A DNA stretch of 18,754 nucleotides from positions 1-18,754 of the forward strand of contig DKEG01000010.1 in assembly GCA_002452095.1 (NCBI GenBank), in the 5' to 3' direction. Numbering within the stretch: the stretch's first letter is position 1; every line of letters begins with the position of its first letter. Both the position numbers and the translations under genes were made by a program. This DNA comes from Bacteroidales bacterium UBA6828 (GTDB lineage Bacteria; Bacteroidota; Bacteroidia; Bacteroidales; Paludibacteraceae). Below the pieces are notes generated by a model. The model saw only the letters and a list, made by a program, of their open reading frames with translations. It was not told the DNA's origin and searched no databases. Shown in pieces: positions 1 through 8,970 of the stretch.

Positions 1-67
1 TTAATGTTTGATGCGGTTGCCATGAGAATATACAGTTTATGCACTCCTCTATTTCATAATACCGTTT

Positions 68-100
68 ACGTAGAAAAGACGTAGAAAGGACGTAGAAAGA
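68..100. repeat. Tandem 11-bp repeat, 3 units
   Basis: Three consecutive 11-mers (68-78, 79-89, 90-100) share the core ACGTAGAAA and differ only in the last two bases. They lie upstream of the susC promoter, in the gene-free first 329 bases. Nothing else except the promoter is visible there. Other 11-bp arrays occur at 7152, 7201, 12400 and 17369. No function is known. Confidence 0.8.
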
Positions 101-228
101 ATTGGTGCTTACGCCGTGGATATGCATTGAATATACATCTTTTTTATGCAATTCATATAGTACGCAAAATCAGTTTTTGTGTCCGTTTCCTACCATTGTT
201 TCTGCTATTTCACCCCATTTCGCCAATT

Positions 229-264
229 TTTGCACATTATATTGCATATTCCGTTGTATCTTTG
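229..264 (+). promoter_or_regulatory. Candidate Bacteroidetes promoter for the susC operon
   Basis: TATCTTTG at 257-264 is an exact match to the Bacteroidetes -7 consensus TAnnTTTG. A TTTG at 229-232 could be the -33 element, but the 24-nt gap is longer than the usual 19-21. Transcription would begin near 271, giving an A/C-rich leader of about 60 nt before the susC ATG at 330. I see no operator for a known regulator. Confidence 0.5.
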
Positions 265-329
265 CACCCGATTTATAATGCAATAAAAACAAAAACACCC
301 ATACTAATACACAATCTATCAAACTCTTT

Positions 330-3300
330 ATGAAATTGAAATTCAACGTATTCCGCAGCATAGTGCTGTCTGCTTTGCTCCTTACGGGTATGGCAGCCGA
401 GGCGCGTATCATCAGCGGAACGGTAACCGACCAGACCGGCGAGACCATTATCTCGGCGTCGGTAGTCGTCAAGGGTACTACGATTGGTACCGTAACCGAT
501 TTTGACGGCAACTACTCATTAGACGTTCCCGACGATGCCAAGACTCTGGTTTTCTCATACCTAGGTCTGAAAACACAGGAAATCGACATCACGGGCAATG
601 TAATCAATGTGGTGATGAAAGAGGACACCGAGGTGCTGGACGAGGTAGTTGTAACCGGCTACGGCACAACCAAGAAACGCGATGTGGTTACCTCGGTAGC
701 AAGTGTGAACGCCGAGCAACTGAAAGACATCCCTGTAACGAGTGCCGCCGAGGCATTGCAGGGCAAGTTGTCGGGCGTAAGCGTAACCACCACCGAGGGA
801 AGCCCCGATGCGGATGTGAAGATCCGTGTGCGTGGCGGAACGTCGCTTACGCAGTCGAATGACCCGCTTTACATCGTGGACGGTTTCCCTGTATCAAGCA
901 TCTCCGACATCGCACCGAGCGACATTGCCTCGATGGACGTACTGAAAGACGCTGCCGCCACCGCCATCTACGGTGCGCAGGGTGCCAACGGCGTTATCAT
1001 CATCACCACGAAAGACGCCGATTCCAACGACGATGACAAGATGACTTTCCATGTGGACTATAGCGGATATGTCGGCTGGAAAAAGATTGCTAAGAAATAT
1101 GAAGTCCTCAACCCTGAGGAGTTCGCACTCGTGCAATATGAATGGGCATACCAGAAAGACAAAAGCCTGTCCGCTTTGCGCAGCAACTTTTATGCCTATT
1201 TCGACAAACTGTACAACAGTACGAAATACAAAAACGAGGAAGAAATAGAAAACACCGACATCAGCACGCTGCTTGCCGAATACAAGGATACGGAACTGCA
1301 TCCGTTTATCGACTGGCAAGACCGGACTTTCGGACGCACAGGGTTTGCTTCCAACCAGTCGGTGAGCGTGAGCGGGGGCAACAAAAACGCCAACTTCAAC
1401 TTGAGTTACAACCGCATAGACGACAAAGCCATTATGGAGCAGTCGAACTATGTACGCAACAACCTGAGTCTGAAAGCAAAATTCAAACCCTTCAAGAATT
1501 TCACGGTCGGTTTTACAGCGCGTTATACCAACACGGGTGTCCTGGGTGCCGGTTCCAATGCCATCAAGGACAATGGTACTGCCACGGAATCCCGCTTGCG
1601 CAACTGCGTGGTTTACACACCTACTACACTGCTCAGCAAGGACGCAGGAGAGGGAGATGAAGACGAAACGTTCGGTTCGCTCTACGACCCGCTGACCACC
1701 ATCCGCGACAACTACAAGTACAAGACGGACAACAAGTGGAATATGCAGGGCTATATGAGTTACAAGTTCGCCAAACACTTTACCGCCCGTGTGGAACTGG
1801 GCTATCAAAGCCGCGAGATACTGACCAACCGCTACTATGGTCCTACCACCTATTTTGCCCGCAATACGGGTCGCCCGGGAGTGGAAAGCGGAACTGCCCA
1901 ACTGCAGGTGGACAACGAGAAAGAGACAAACCTGCGCAATGCAAACACATTGGAGTGGAAACAGACATTCAACAAATCCCACAATGTGAGTGTGCTGGTA
2001 GGTGAGGAGACTATCATCCGCAAAGGCGAGACAAACACGCAACGGGGCTTCGGCTACAACGGACAGTACGACGTGCTCAATGGCGAGATATTCAACTATC
2101 TGGGGCAGGCTTCTTATATGGAGATAACCAACTATGTCAATCCAAAAGACAACCAGTTGTCGTTCTTCGCGCGTGCGAACTATGACTATAGAGGACGCTA
2201 CTACCTCACGGCTACATTCCGTGCCGACTGCTCTACACGCTTCGAGAAAGAAAACCAGTGGGGCTATTTCCCCTCGGCGGCTGCGGCATGGCGTATGTCT
2301 GACGAACCATGGATGGAAGGCGCACAGGACTGGATGTCCAACTGGAAATGGCGTTTGAGTTATGGTATGGCGGGTAATAACAACGTCGATTTGGGTTACC
2401 TGCACCAGGATTTCCTGTCGCGCCAAATGACATATTTCGACCTTGGTAACGGATCGACGAGCAATATCCTTGTGGTAGGCGGCTCGGACAAGATAGCCTG
2501 CAACCCGCACCTCAAATGGGAAACCACTACCACACGTGACTTCGGTTTCGACTATGGTTTCTTCCGCGACCGCCTGTCGGGTACGGTGGATCTCTATTGG
2601 AATACCACCAAAGACCTCATCATCCGTCAGACCCTGCCCGCACGCTACAACTACCAGTACCAGAACATCGGTTCTACACGCAATATGGGTATGGAATTCT
2701 CGATCAAGGGCGTTATCTTGGACAAACGCTCCAAAAACCTGAGTTACAGCCTGTCGGTAGATGCCAACATCGCCTTCAACCGCACACGCGTTACGGACTT
2801 GGGTAATGTCTCCTCTATCAGCGCACAGACCAGTTGCTTCGGCTCTTCGGAGTACCTTACACTGGCGGAGTTCCTCGTAAAAGTGGGGCAACCGGTCGGC
2901 AACGTTGTGGGCTATCAGACCGATGGCTACTACACGGCGGCTGACTTTGTCAGTTATGTTTCCTCCCAAAACAAGTGGGGATTGGCAGAGGGTGTACCCG
3001 ACTATGGCGATGGCTTCCTTACCAACAAACCCGTGCCGGGTTCTGTCAAATTCAAAGATCAGGACGGAGATGGTGTAATTGATGATAACGACAAAGTGGT
3101 TCTCGGCAACACCGTACCTACCCATACCGGCGGATTCAACGTCAATTTCAATATAGGCGGCGACAAATGGGGACGCTTCGACCTTGCAGCAAACTTCACA
3201 TTCTCGTTTGGCAACAAGATTCTGAATCTGAGCAATATGGAGTACACCACCGTAACGGAGAAAACCAAGATGCGTAACCTTGTTTCGTCTATGGCATATA

Positions 3301-3743
3301 GCAACCGCTACTCACTATTCTCCGAACAAGGGCAATATATGCCGGAAGTATTGGCTACCTCGGGCTTTGTATTTGGCGATGCCTACACCGAGATGGCTAA
3401 CCAACTTGACCAGATGAATACCGAGAAAGGGGCTACCACCTACTCTCCGATTATGTCGCACTACGTAGTTACCGATCAGCACCTGGAGGACGGTTCTTTC
3501 CTGCGTCTCAACCAACTCACATTGGGCTACTCGCTGCCCAAAGACTGGATGACCAAGTCGAAAGTAATCAACAATATCCGCGTATATGTACAGGGTACCA
3601 ACCTCTTCTGTGCTACCAAGTACAGCGGTCTCGACCCCGAAGTGGACACCCGCTCGTCAAAAAACCCGCTTACTCCAGGCGTAGATTTCTCCGCTTACCC
3701 AAAGAGCCGCGGTATCAATATCGGTATGAACATTCAATTCTAA
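330..3743 (+). CDS. SusC-like TonB-dependent outer membrane transporter
   Basis: This 1137-residue protein is a SusC/RagA-type TonB-dependent receptor that imports oligosaccharides across the outer membrane with its SusD partner. A signal peptide covers residues 1-25, with likely cleavage after AEA. A carboxypeptidase-regulatory-like beta domain (about 27-100) follows, starting ISGTVTD. Next come a TonB box (DEVVVTGYG, about 104-112), a plug domain (about 120-230, with the family signature IRVRGGTS and MDVLKDAAATAIYGAQGANG), and a long beta barrel ending in aromatic Phe. An acidic loop, DQDGDGVIDDNDK near residue 910, looks like a calcium-binding segment. Length is normal for the family. The next gene is susD, 21 bp downstream, and the lyase and polygalacturonase genes that follow suggest pectic oligogalacturonides as substrate. 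That substrate is inferred from context, not from the transporter sequence. Confidence 0.96.
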   Translation: MKLKFNVFRSIVLSALLLTGMAAEARIISGTVTDQTGETIISASVVVKGTTIGTVTDFDGNYSLDVPDDAKTLVFSYLGLKTQEIDITGNVINVVMKEDTEVLDEVVVTGYGTTKKRDVVTSVASVNAEQLKDIPVTSAAEALQGKLSGVSVTTTEGSPDADVKIRVRGGTSLTQSNDPLYIVDGFPVSSISDIAPSDIASMDVLKDAAATAIYGAQGANGVIIITTKDADSNDDDKMTFHVDYSGYVGWKKIAKKYEVLNPEEFALVQYEWAYQKDKSLSALRSNFYAYFDKLYNSTKYKNEEEIENTDISTLLAEYKDTELHPFIDWQDRTFGRTGFASNQSVSVSGGNKNANFNLSYNRIDDKAIMEQSNYVRNNLSLKAKFKPFKNFTVGFTARYTNTGVLGAGSNAIKDNGTATESRLRNCVVYTPTTLLSKDAGEGDEDETFGSLYDPLTTIRDNYKYKTDNKWNMQGYMSYKFAKHFTARVELGYQSREILTNRYYGPTTYFARNTGRPGVESGTAQLQVDNEKETNLRNANTLEWKQTFNKSHNVSVLVGEETIIRKGETNTQRGFGYNGQYDVLNGEIFNYLGQASYMEITNYVNPKDNQLSFFARANYDYRGRYYLTATFRADCSTRFEKENQWGYFPSAAAAWRMSDEPWMEGAQDWMSNWKWRLSYGMAGNNNVDLGYLHQDFLSRQMTYFDLGNGSTSNILVVGGSDKIACNPHLKWETTTTRDFGFDYGFFRDRLSGTVDLYWNTTKDLIIRQTLPARYNYQYQNIGSTRNMGMEFSIKGVILDKRSKNLSYSLSVDANIAFNRTRVTDLGNVSSISAQTSCFGSSEYLTLAEFLVKVGQPVGNVVGYQTDGYYTAADFVSYVSSQNKWGLAEGVPDYGDGFLTNKPVPGSVKFKDQDGDGVIDDNDKVVLGNTVPTHTGGFNVNFNIGGDKWGRFDLAANFTFSFGNKILNLSNMEYTTVTEKTKMRNLVSSMAYSNRYSLFSEQGQYMPEVLATSGFVFGDAYTEMANQLDQMNTEKGATTYSPIMSHYVVTDQHLEDGSFLRLNQLTLGYSLPKDWMTKSKVINNIRVYVQGTNLFCATKYSGLDPEVDTRSSKNPLTPGVDFSAYPKSRGINIGMNIQF

Positions 3744-3764
3744 TCACACAATACAATAGGACAA

Positions 3765-5714
3765 ATGAAAGCAAAATATATTATATATAGTGTTTTGGCA
3801 TTGGCGTTGGTCGGTTGCGAGAAAAATTTCTTCGACACCGACTCGCCATCGGCAATGGATGAGTCGGTATTCAAATCTACCTATATGACAGCCCAGGCTG
3901 TGGGTGCCATATATGACACCTTCGGCGAAGACAAATCGTTCCGCAACCGTCTCTGCGGTGGCTATGTAGCTATCAACACAGACATTGAGCATAGCAGCAA
4001 ATCGGAGGATAAAGATTGGGCGACTTACAACACAAGCAAGGGAACAGGCGATGTCTCCACCTCTAACGGAAAAGACCCGTGGGCGTATCTCAACTCTGCC
4101 ATTGAACGCTGCAACGTCGTGGTAGAAGGTATCCGCACCTACTCCGATACCACCAATGCCACATTCCGCTATCTGCTCGGCGAGACACTCACACTGCGTG
4201 CGTTCTGCTACCTTGAGATGATCAAACTATGGGGCGATGTCCCCGCTTGCTTCAAGCCTTTCGACGGCAAGGACATCAACGACCTCTATGTGGACAAAAC
4301 CGACCGCAATGTCATCTACGAGCAACTGCGGCTCGACCTGAAAGAGGCTGCCACGCTGATGCCGTGGTCGGAGGCCTGCCCCGGTACGGCAGCCAACTAT
4401 ACCGGTCGCCCCAGCAAAGCACTGGCTTATGGTCTGCTGGCACGTATGGATATGATGTATGCCGGTCTGGCTATGCGTCCCAACACATTCACCAAAGGCG
4501 GCACCAAAGACTGCTCCGTACAGTACAACGTCAAGGATGCCGGCAAACGCAAAGAACTCTATCAGGAGGCTGTCTGGGCTTGCGCACAGATAATCAAGAA
4601 AGAAGACAATAAACTGCAAGACAGTTTCGAGCAGGTTTGGCGCGACCTCTGCGCCGACAAAACCAACTATGCCGAATCGGAGTTTATCTGGGCATTGCCG
4701 TTCCTCAACGGTGCGCGTGGTCAGGTACTGGCACTTACCGGTCTGAAAATTTCGGATAAAGTGCCGGGGCATCTTAAAAACACTGAATATAAAGATGATA
4801 CCAAAGATGGAAAAACCAAAACGCAGGCTATGATAGAGATAGTACCCACTTTCTATTTCCTGTACGATAAAGCCGACCTCAGGCGCGATGTAACCATCTG
4901 CCCCTTTGCGTGGGAATATGACAACGGTTCGGGTGTGAGCAGCGATGCTGCGGCTTGTTTCCCTGATACACCCGCCAAAGACAAGAAACTCTACCAGAAA
5001 TTAGCCGATGTATCGTCAATGCACCTCGGTAAACTGCGTGTGGAGTGGATGGTGCGTTCCTATATCTCCAATGAGGACTGTGTGGATATGCCCGTTCTCC
5101 GCTATGCCGACATACTGCTGATGTTCGCCGAAGCGGCTATCGGTTCCAAAGAAGGAAACAAACCGGACAACCTGTACGGACTCGATGCACAGGAGCAATT
5201 CGACAAAATACGCACCCGCGCAGGCTTGGCATCCAAACCCCTCACTTTCGAGGCTATCGTGGACGAGCGTGCATTTGAGTTCTGCGGTGAGAATATCCGC
5301 AAATATGATTTGATGCGTTGGGGTATGCTCAAAGAATCGCTGGAGAACACCATGAAAGATTTGGCAGACCTGCAAGCCGGCGAAGGCAAGTATGCCGGAC
5401 GGTGCGACTCCGTCTATTTCACATACCGCAAAGACAACTCCTTTGCCCAATCGGGCGATGCATACGTATTCGACAAGTTTGTCGGTCTGAACTTGGGCGA
5501 CAGCCGACCTGCCGAATTCGACAAAGCACAAGGTTGGGTAGCCAAAGCGTTCTATGTAAAGACCAGCGATGATGGTGTTACCGAACACCTCGATCCGAAA
5601 AATTATTTCCTTTACAAGGAAGGCACCGACATCGATATGCACCAATACTGGCCTATCTTCGATGTCAATGTCAATGCTTCCAATGGCACACTTTGGAATG
5701 ACTATTTATATTAA
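3765..5714 (+). CDS. SusD/RagB-like surface glycan-binding lipoprotein
   Basis: This 649-residue protein is the SusD partner of the upstream transporter. It binds glycans at the outer leaflet and forms the lid of the SusCD complex. The signal peptide ends in a lipobox, LVGC, with the lipidated Cys at residue 18. The mature start, EKNFFDTDSP, is typical of SusD proteins. The middle holds the helical TPR-like scaffold (for example GETLTLRAFCYLEMIKLWGDVP around 140-160), and the C-terminal part carries the family signature VDERAFEFCGENIRKYDLMRWG. At about 650 residues it is at the long end for SusD. It starts 21 bp after susC, and its stop overlaps the next gene's start by 17 bp, so the three are very probably one transcript. 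Pectin specificity is inferred from neighbours. Confidence 0.95.
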   Translation: MKAKYIIYSVLALALVGCEKNFFDTDSPSAMDESVFKSTYMTAQAVGAIYDTFGEDKSFRNRLCGGYVAINTDIEHSSKSEDKDWATYNTSKGTGDVSTSNGKDPWAYLNSAIERCNVVVEGIRTYSDTTNATFRYLLGETLTLRAFCYLEMIKLWGDVPACFKPFDGKDINDLYVDKTDRNVIYEQLRLDLKEAATLMPWSEACPGTAANYTGRPSKALAYGLLARMDMMYAGLAMRPNTFTKGGTKDCSVQYNVKDAGKRKELYQEAVWACAQIIKKEDNKLQDSFEQVWRDLCADKTNYAESEFIWALPFLNGARGQVLALTGLKISDKVPGHLKNTEYKDDTKDGKTKTQAMIEIVPTFYFLYDKADLRRDVTICPFAWEYDNGSGVSSDAAACFPDTPAKDKKLYQKLADVSSMHLGKLRVEWMVRSYISNEDCVDMPVLRYADILLMFAEAAIGSKEGNKPDNLYGLDAQEQFDKIRTRAGLASKPLTFEAIVDERAFEFCGENIRKYDLMRWGMLKESLENTMKDLADLQAGEGKYAGRCDSVYFTYRKDNSFAQSGDAYVFDKFVGLNLGDSRPAEFDKAQGWVAKAFYVKTSDDGVTEHLDPKNYFLYKEGTDIDMHQYWPIFDVNVNASNGTLWNDYLY

Positions 5715-7113
5715 GCAATACTTATTCCTTATATTCTTCGCTATCTGCTGTACTGCGTGCGGCGGTGGCGAAGAACCTGTCGTTACCCCCGCTCAAACGC
5801 CGGCTTTCCCCGGTGCGGAAGGCGGCGGCAAATACACCACGGGCGGACGCGGCGGCGTGGTACTCCACGTAACCAACCTCAATGACGACCCTAACGATGC
5901 CGGTTCGCTGCGCCATGCCGTCAACATAGCCGGCACACGCACTATCGTCTTCGACGTGTCGGGAACCATCAACCTCAAAAGCCCGCTCAACATCGTCAAC
6001 GGCTCACTCACCATTGCCGGACAGACAGCCCCCGGAGACGGTATCTGTATCGCAGGCTACCCCGTGGAAATCAAATGCAGCAACGTCATCGTCCGTTTCT
6101 TGCGTTTCCGTATGGGAGACCAAAACAAGGTGGAGGGCGATGCACTCACTGTGAAAGGGCGCAAAAACGTCATTATAGACCACTGTTCGTTCTCGTGGAG
6201 TACAGACGAGTGTGTGAGTTGCTATGGGAACACGAGTTTTACCCTCCAGTACTGTTTCATCACGGAGTCGCTCCGCCGTTCCGTCCACGTCAAAGGAAAC
6301 CATGGTTACGGCGGTATCTGGGGAGGAACGAATGCTTCTTTCCATCATAACCTGCTTGCCCACCACGATTCCCGCAACCCGCGTTTCGACCACTCGTATG
6401 TAAACAGCACCTGTTTCGGACCGCTTGATTATGTGAACAATGTGGTCTATAACTGGGGCAGCAACTCGTCTTATGGAGGGGAAGGTGTAGAGCATGCACG
6501 GCAAATCAATATGGTCGCCAACTACTACAAACCCGGTCCTGCCACCTCCAAGAAGACCCGCCTACTCGACCCTACGGTCAAATGCTCCTACTGTTCTCAA
6601 CTCGGCACACTCATTCCCGGACAGTTCTACTTGAAAGGCAACTATATGTACGGCTCGGAGACGGTTACAAAAGACAACTGGCAAGGCTCTACCATCAAGA
6701 CCGACAACGTAAAAGCAAAAACACGCTGGACGGACGGACTGACCTTGCTCACAACAGAGCAAACTGCCGAACAGGCTTTCGAGACCGTCCTTGCCAAAGC
6801 GGGTTGCTCGCTCCGCCGCGATGCCATCGACACCCGTATCGCCGACGAAGTACGCAACGGCACAGCCTCGTGCAAAGGCTCCAACGGCTCTACAGGCGGA
6901 CTGATTGACTCGCCCAAAGATGCCGGCGGCTATGTCGAATATGCTTCTACACAAGCCTCCAAAGACACCGACCGAGACGGTATGCCCGACGAATGGGAAA
7001 CAGCACACGGCTTGGATTCCCGCACCGCCTCCGACGGCAAAGCCACTACCCTGCAAGCCCCATACACCAACCTCGAAGTCTATCTCAACAGTCTGGTACA
7101 GGATTTGTACTAA
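5698..7113 (+). CDS. PL1 family pectate lyase, predicted lipoprotein
   Basis: This is a polysaccharide lyase family 1 enzyme that cleaves polygalacturonate by beta-elimination. I start it at ATG 5698 (471 residues), because only this start gives an N-terminal signal sequence, MTIYIKQYLFLIFFAICC, ending at a lipoprotein Cys (Cys21, followed by GGGEE). A longer in-frame reading from 5569 lies inside susD. The mature domain begins FPGAEGGGKYTTGGRGG, a typical start for Bacteroidetes PL1 enzymes. It has the PL1 DHCSFSWS motif (161-168) and the SRNPRF segment (225-230) that would supply the catalytic arginine. Near the C-terminus, DTDRDGMPDEWE (423-434) resembles a calcium-binding tail common in secreted Bacteroidetes glycanases. 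The 17-bp overlap with susD suggests translational coupling. The lipobox is slightly unusual, with Cys at -3. Confidence 0.92.
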   Translation: MTIYIKQYLFLIFFAICCTACGGGEEPVVTPAQTPAFPGAEGGGKYTTGGRGGVVLHVTNLNDDPNDAGSLRHAVNIAGTRTIVFDVSGTINLKSPLNIVNGSLTIAGQTAPGDGICIAGYPVEIKCSNVIVRFLRFRMGDQNKVEGDALTVKGRKNVIIDHCSFSWSTDECVSCYGNTSFTLQYCFITESLRRSVHVKGNHGYGGIWGGTNASFHHNLLAHHDSRNPRFDHSYVNSTCFGPLDYVNNVVYNWGSNSSYGGEGVEHARQINMVANYYKPGPATSKKTRLLDPTVKCSYCSQLGTLIPGQFYLKGNYMYGSETVTKDNWQGSTIKTDNVKAKTRWTDGLTLLTTEQTAEQAFETVLAKAGCSLRRDAIDTRIADEVRNGTASCKGSNGSTGGLIDSPKDAGGYVEYASTQASKDTDRDGMPDEWETAHGLDSRTASDGKATTLQAPYTNLEVYLNSLVQDLY

Positions 7114-7151
7114 CCGTATGCCCGCTTCGTGCTATCAGGAGTAAGTGATTC

Positions 7152-7184
7152 GTTATAGGATAGTTATAGGATAGTTATAGGTTG
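7152..7184. repeat. Tandem 11-bp repeat, about 3 units
   Basis: Two identical 11-mers, GTTATAGGATA (7152-7162 and 7163-7173), and a third partial copy lie in the 150-bp gap between the pectate lyase and polygalacturonase genes. No terminator or consensus promoter is visible in this gap. Confidence 0.8.
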
Positions 7185-7200
7185 AAGATACGTCAAAAGG

Positions 7201-7222
7201 CTATCCACCCGTCATCCACCCG
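7201..7222. repeat. Tandem 11-bp repeat, 2 units
   Basis: Two 11-mers ending in ATCCACCCG (7201-7211 and 7212-7222) lie 16 bp after the previous 11-bp array. Unit length is the same but the sequence is unrelated. Confidence 0.7.
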
Positions 7223-7233
7223 ACTTTGCATGG

Positions 7234-7261
7234 TAATTATTAACTGTTAATTGTTAATTGA
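7234..7261. repeat. Degenerate heptamer array abutting the polygalacturonase start
   Basis: Four 7-bp units read TAATTAT, TAACTGT, TAATTGT and TAATTGA. The last ends 2 bp before the ATG at 7264, so the array occupies the ribosome-binding position. There is no Shine-Dalgarno sequence. The run is A/T-rich, as is usual for Bacteroidetes translation starts. Confidence 0.8.
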
Positions 7262-7263
7262 AT

Positions 7264-8772
7264 ATGAAACGCTTTTCTCTACTATTTGCTTGTGCATTGT
7301 GCATTGTGCATTGTGCATCGCTATCGGCTAACCCATACGCCGAATACTATACCAACCTCCCCATAGAGATGCAACAGGTACAGCCCGTGGCATTCCGCAA
7401 CGTGGAGGTGAATATCGCCAATGTAGGTGCCGTGGCGGACGGCAAGACCGATGTCGGCAATATCATCAACAAAGTAATCAAGAAACTGTCCAAACAGGGC
7501 GGAGGAACGGTCATTATCCCGGCAGGAACATGGCTTACCGGTCCTATCCGTATGCAGAGCAATATCAATCTCCATCTCCAAGAGGGGGCAACGCTGCTTT
7601 TCTCCACCAACAAGGAACTCTATGTCCAGAAATCGGACTCGCTACGCGACGGCTCGAAGAAATGCAATGCCTGCGTCTATGGCTCCAAACTGGAGAACGT
7701 AGCCATTACGGGCAACGGCACCCTCAACGGGCAAGGCTTCTACTGGCGTCCTATCAAAGAGAAAAAGGTGAAGAAGACCGACCCGCAAGTATGGGAAGAA
7801 GCACTGGCTATGGGCGGTACACTCCGTCCCGACGACAAGAAGCACTCTATCTGGTATCCCTACAACCTCAACAAAGAACTCGGTATCCCCAATATCGCTT
7901 CCGACGCTATCACACAGGAGAAGATGCGCCCGCATCTGGTGAACATCACCGACTCGAAAAACGTACTCATTCAGGGCGTTACGCTGCTCAACTCGCCCAA
8001 GTTCCACCTCGTGCCGACGCGTGTGCAGAACCTAATCATCGATGGTATCACTATCCGCTGTCCGTGGTGGGCGCAGAACGGTGATGCTATGGACCCCGGG
8101 AATATACAGACCGGGCTGATTGTCAACTGCAACATCAGTTGCGGCGATGATGGTATCTGTATGAAAGGCGGGGTAGGGCAGAAAGGTGTGAACGCAGGTC
8201 CGCAGTCGGATCTACTGATTATGAACGACACGGTCTATCGGGCGCACGGCGGGTTTGTCATCGGATCGGAGTTCTCGGGCGGTATGCAGCGTATTGTGGT
8301 ACGCAACTGTCTCTTCGATGGCACCGACATAGGCTTTCGCTTCAAGTCCGCTCCCGGACGCGGCGGATGGTGCAAAGACCTCTATTGCGTGGACAACGTG
8401 GTGCGCAATATCCGCGAAGATGTTATACATATAGAGTCAGGCTATGCCGACCGAGGAGCGGGAGTCAGTGCCACCGACAAGGACAAAAAAGACGCTTTCT
8501 TCCCCGACTGGAGCAATATCACTTTCCGCAATATCACAGGTGCCGTAGCCGAAAACGTGGTCAATATACAAGGACTGAAAGGCATGCCCGTGCACGACAT
8601 CATCTTTGACAACATCACCATCTATGGCGTTACCGATACGGGTGTAAAGTTGAACTATGCCGAGAAACTCACATTCACCAACTGCTCTTTCCGCACACGA
8701 CCGGGCAACGAGTTCGACATCAAGCACTCCAATCAAATTCTCTTCAACGGCAAAGACCCGTTGGCAGAATAA
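7264..8772 (+). CDS. GH28 polygalacturonase, secreted
   Basis: This 502-residue protein is a glycoside hydrolase family 28 pectinase that hydrolyses alpha-1,4-galacturonosyl bonds. The start is ATG 7264; an in-frame TTG at 7258 is not needed. A signal peptide covers about residues 1-22, ending ASLSA, and includes a Cys/His-rich run encoded by a tandem repeat. The beta-helix fold begins at VNIANVGAVADGKTD. All four GH28 motifs are recognisable: NGDAMDP with Asp274, CGDDG with Asp295 and Asp296, AHGG with His328, and RFK (359-361). The enzyme should therefore be active. No lipobox Cys is convincingly placed, so a periplasmic location is likely, where it would trim oligomers imported by SusCD. 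It probably belongs with the upstream pectin genes, although a 150-bp repeat-filled gap separates it from the lyase. Confidence 0.94.
   Translation: MKRFSLLFACALCIVHCASLSANPYAEYYTNLPIEMQQVQPVAFRNVEVNIANVGAVADGKTDVGNIINKVIKKLSKQGGGTVIIPAGTWLTGPIRMQSNINLHLQEGATLLFSTNKELYVQKSDSLRDGSKKCNACVYGSKLENVAITGNGTLNGQGFYWRPIKEKKVKKTDPQVWEEALAMGGTLRPDDKKHSIWYPYNLNKELGIPNIASDAITQEKMRPHLVNITDSKNVLIQGVTLLNSPKFHLVPTRVQNLIIDGITIRCPWWAQNGDAMDPGNIQTGLIVNCNISCGDDGICMKGGVGQKGVNAGPQSDLLIMNDTVYRAHGGFVIGSEFSGGMQRIVVRNCLFDGTDIGFRFKSAPGRGGWCKDLYCVDNVVRNIREDVIHIESGYADRGAGVSATDKDKKDAFFPDWSNITFRNITGAVAENVVNIQGLKGMPVHDIIFDNITIYGVTDTGVKLNYAEKLTFTNCSFRTRPGNEFDIKHSNQILFNGKDPLAE
7291..7318. repeat. Perfect 4 x 7-bp tandem repeat inside the GH28 signal-peptide codons
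   Basis: Four perfect copies of TGTGCAT (7291-7297, 7298-7304, 7305-7311, 7312-7318) lie within codons 10-19 of the polygalacturonase gene and encode CALCIVHCA. Because 7 is not a multiple of 3, gain or loss of one unit would frameshift the gene. This is the arrangement of known slipped-strand contingency loci; phase variation itself is inference. Confidence 0.95.
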
Positions 8773-8779
8773 GGAATAG

Positions 8780-8845
8780 AACTATACACTATAAACTATC
8801 GACTGTCAAACTGCACTCAACTCTCAACATTCAACTCTCAACTAA
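8780..8845. repeat. Two degenerate heptamer blocks after the polygalacturonase gene
   Basis: From 8780 to 8807 four 7-mers carry ACT at the same phase (AACTATA, CACTATA, AACTATC, GACTGTC). From 8818 to 8845 four more follow a CAAC core (CAACTCT, CAACATT, CAACTCT, CAACTAA). An 8-10 bp phase break separates the blocks. They lie between the polygalacturonase stop and the promoter of the next gene. Confidence 0.7.
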
Positions 8846-8872
8846 AAAATACACATATTCTGTCAAAATCTA

Positions 8873-8904
8873 TTTGCCCAATTGATATATTTGCACTACT
8901 TTTG
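8873..8904 (+). promoter_or_regulatory. Bacteroidetes consensus promoter for the secreted 237-residue protein
   Basis: TTTG at 8873-8876 is followed after exactly 20 nt by TACTTTTG at 8897-8904. This matches the Bacteroidetes -33 and -7 elements with ideal spacing. A second -7-like TATATTTG lies at 8886-8893 but has no spaced partner. Transcription should begin near 8911, leaving a leader of about 60 nt. The gene is therefore likely transcribed independently of the pectin locus. Confidence 0.72.
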
Positions 8905-8970
8905 CACCGTCAATCGGAAACAAACAAAGACTGACTATTTTACATTAACCACATAAAAAACAAACACATT

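Noticed and set aside
894..3125. 743-codon open frame on the minus strand antisense to susC
   Set aside because: It lies wholly within a clear SusC-like gene on the + strand, has no recognisable family, and is explained by codon bias leaving few stops in that frame.
5569..5697. Longer start for the pectate lyase
   Set aside because: This stretch overlaps susD by 146 bp and would bury the signal peptide; ATG 5698 puts the lipoprotein signal at the N-terminus.
7258..7263. TTG start for the polygalacturonase and GTG 10352 for tetR
   Set aside because: ATG codons at 7264 and 10364 give normal N-termini; the earlier codons add only two or four residues.
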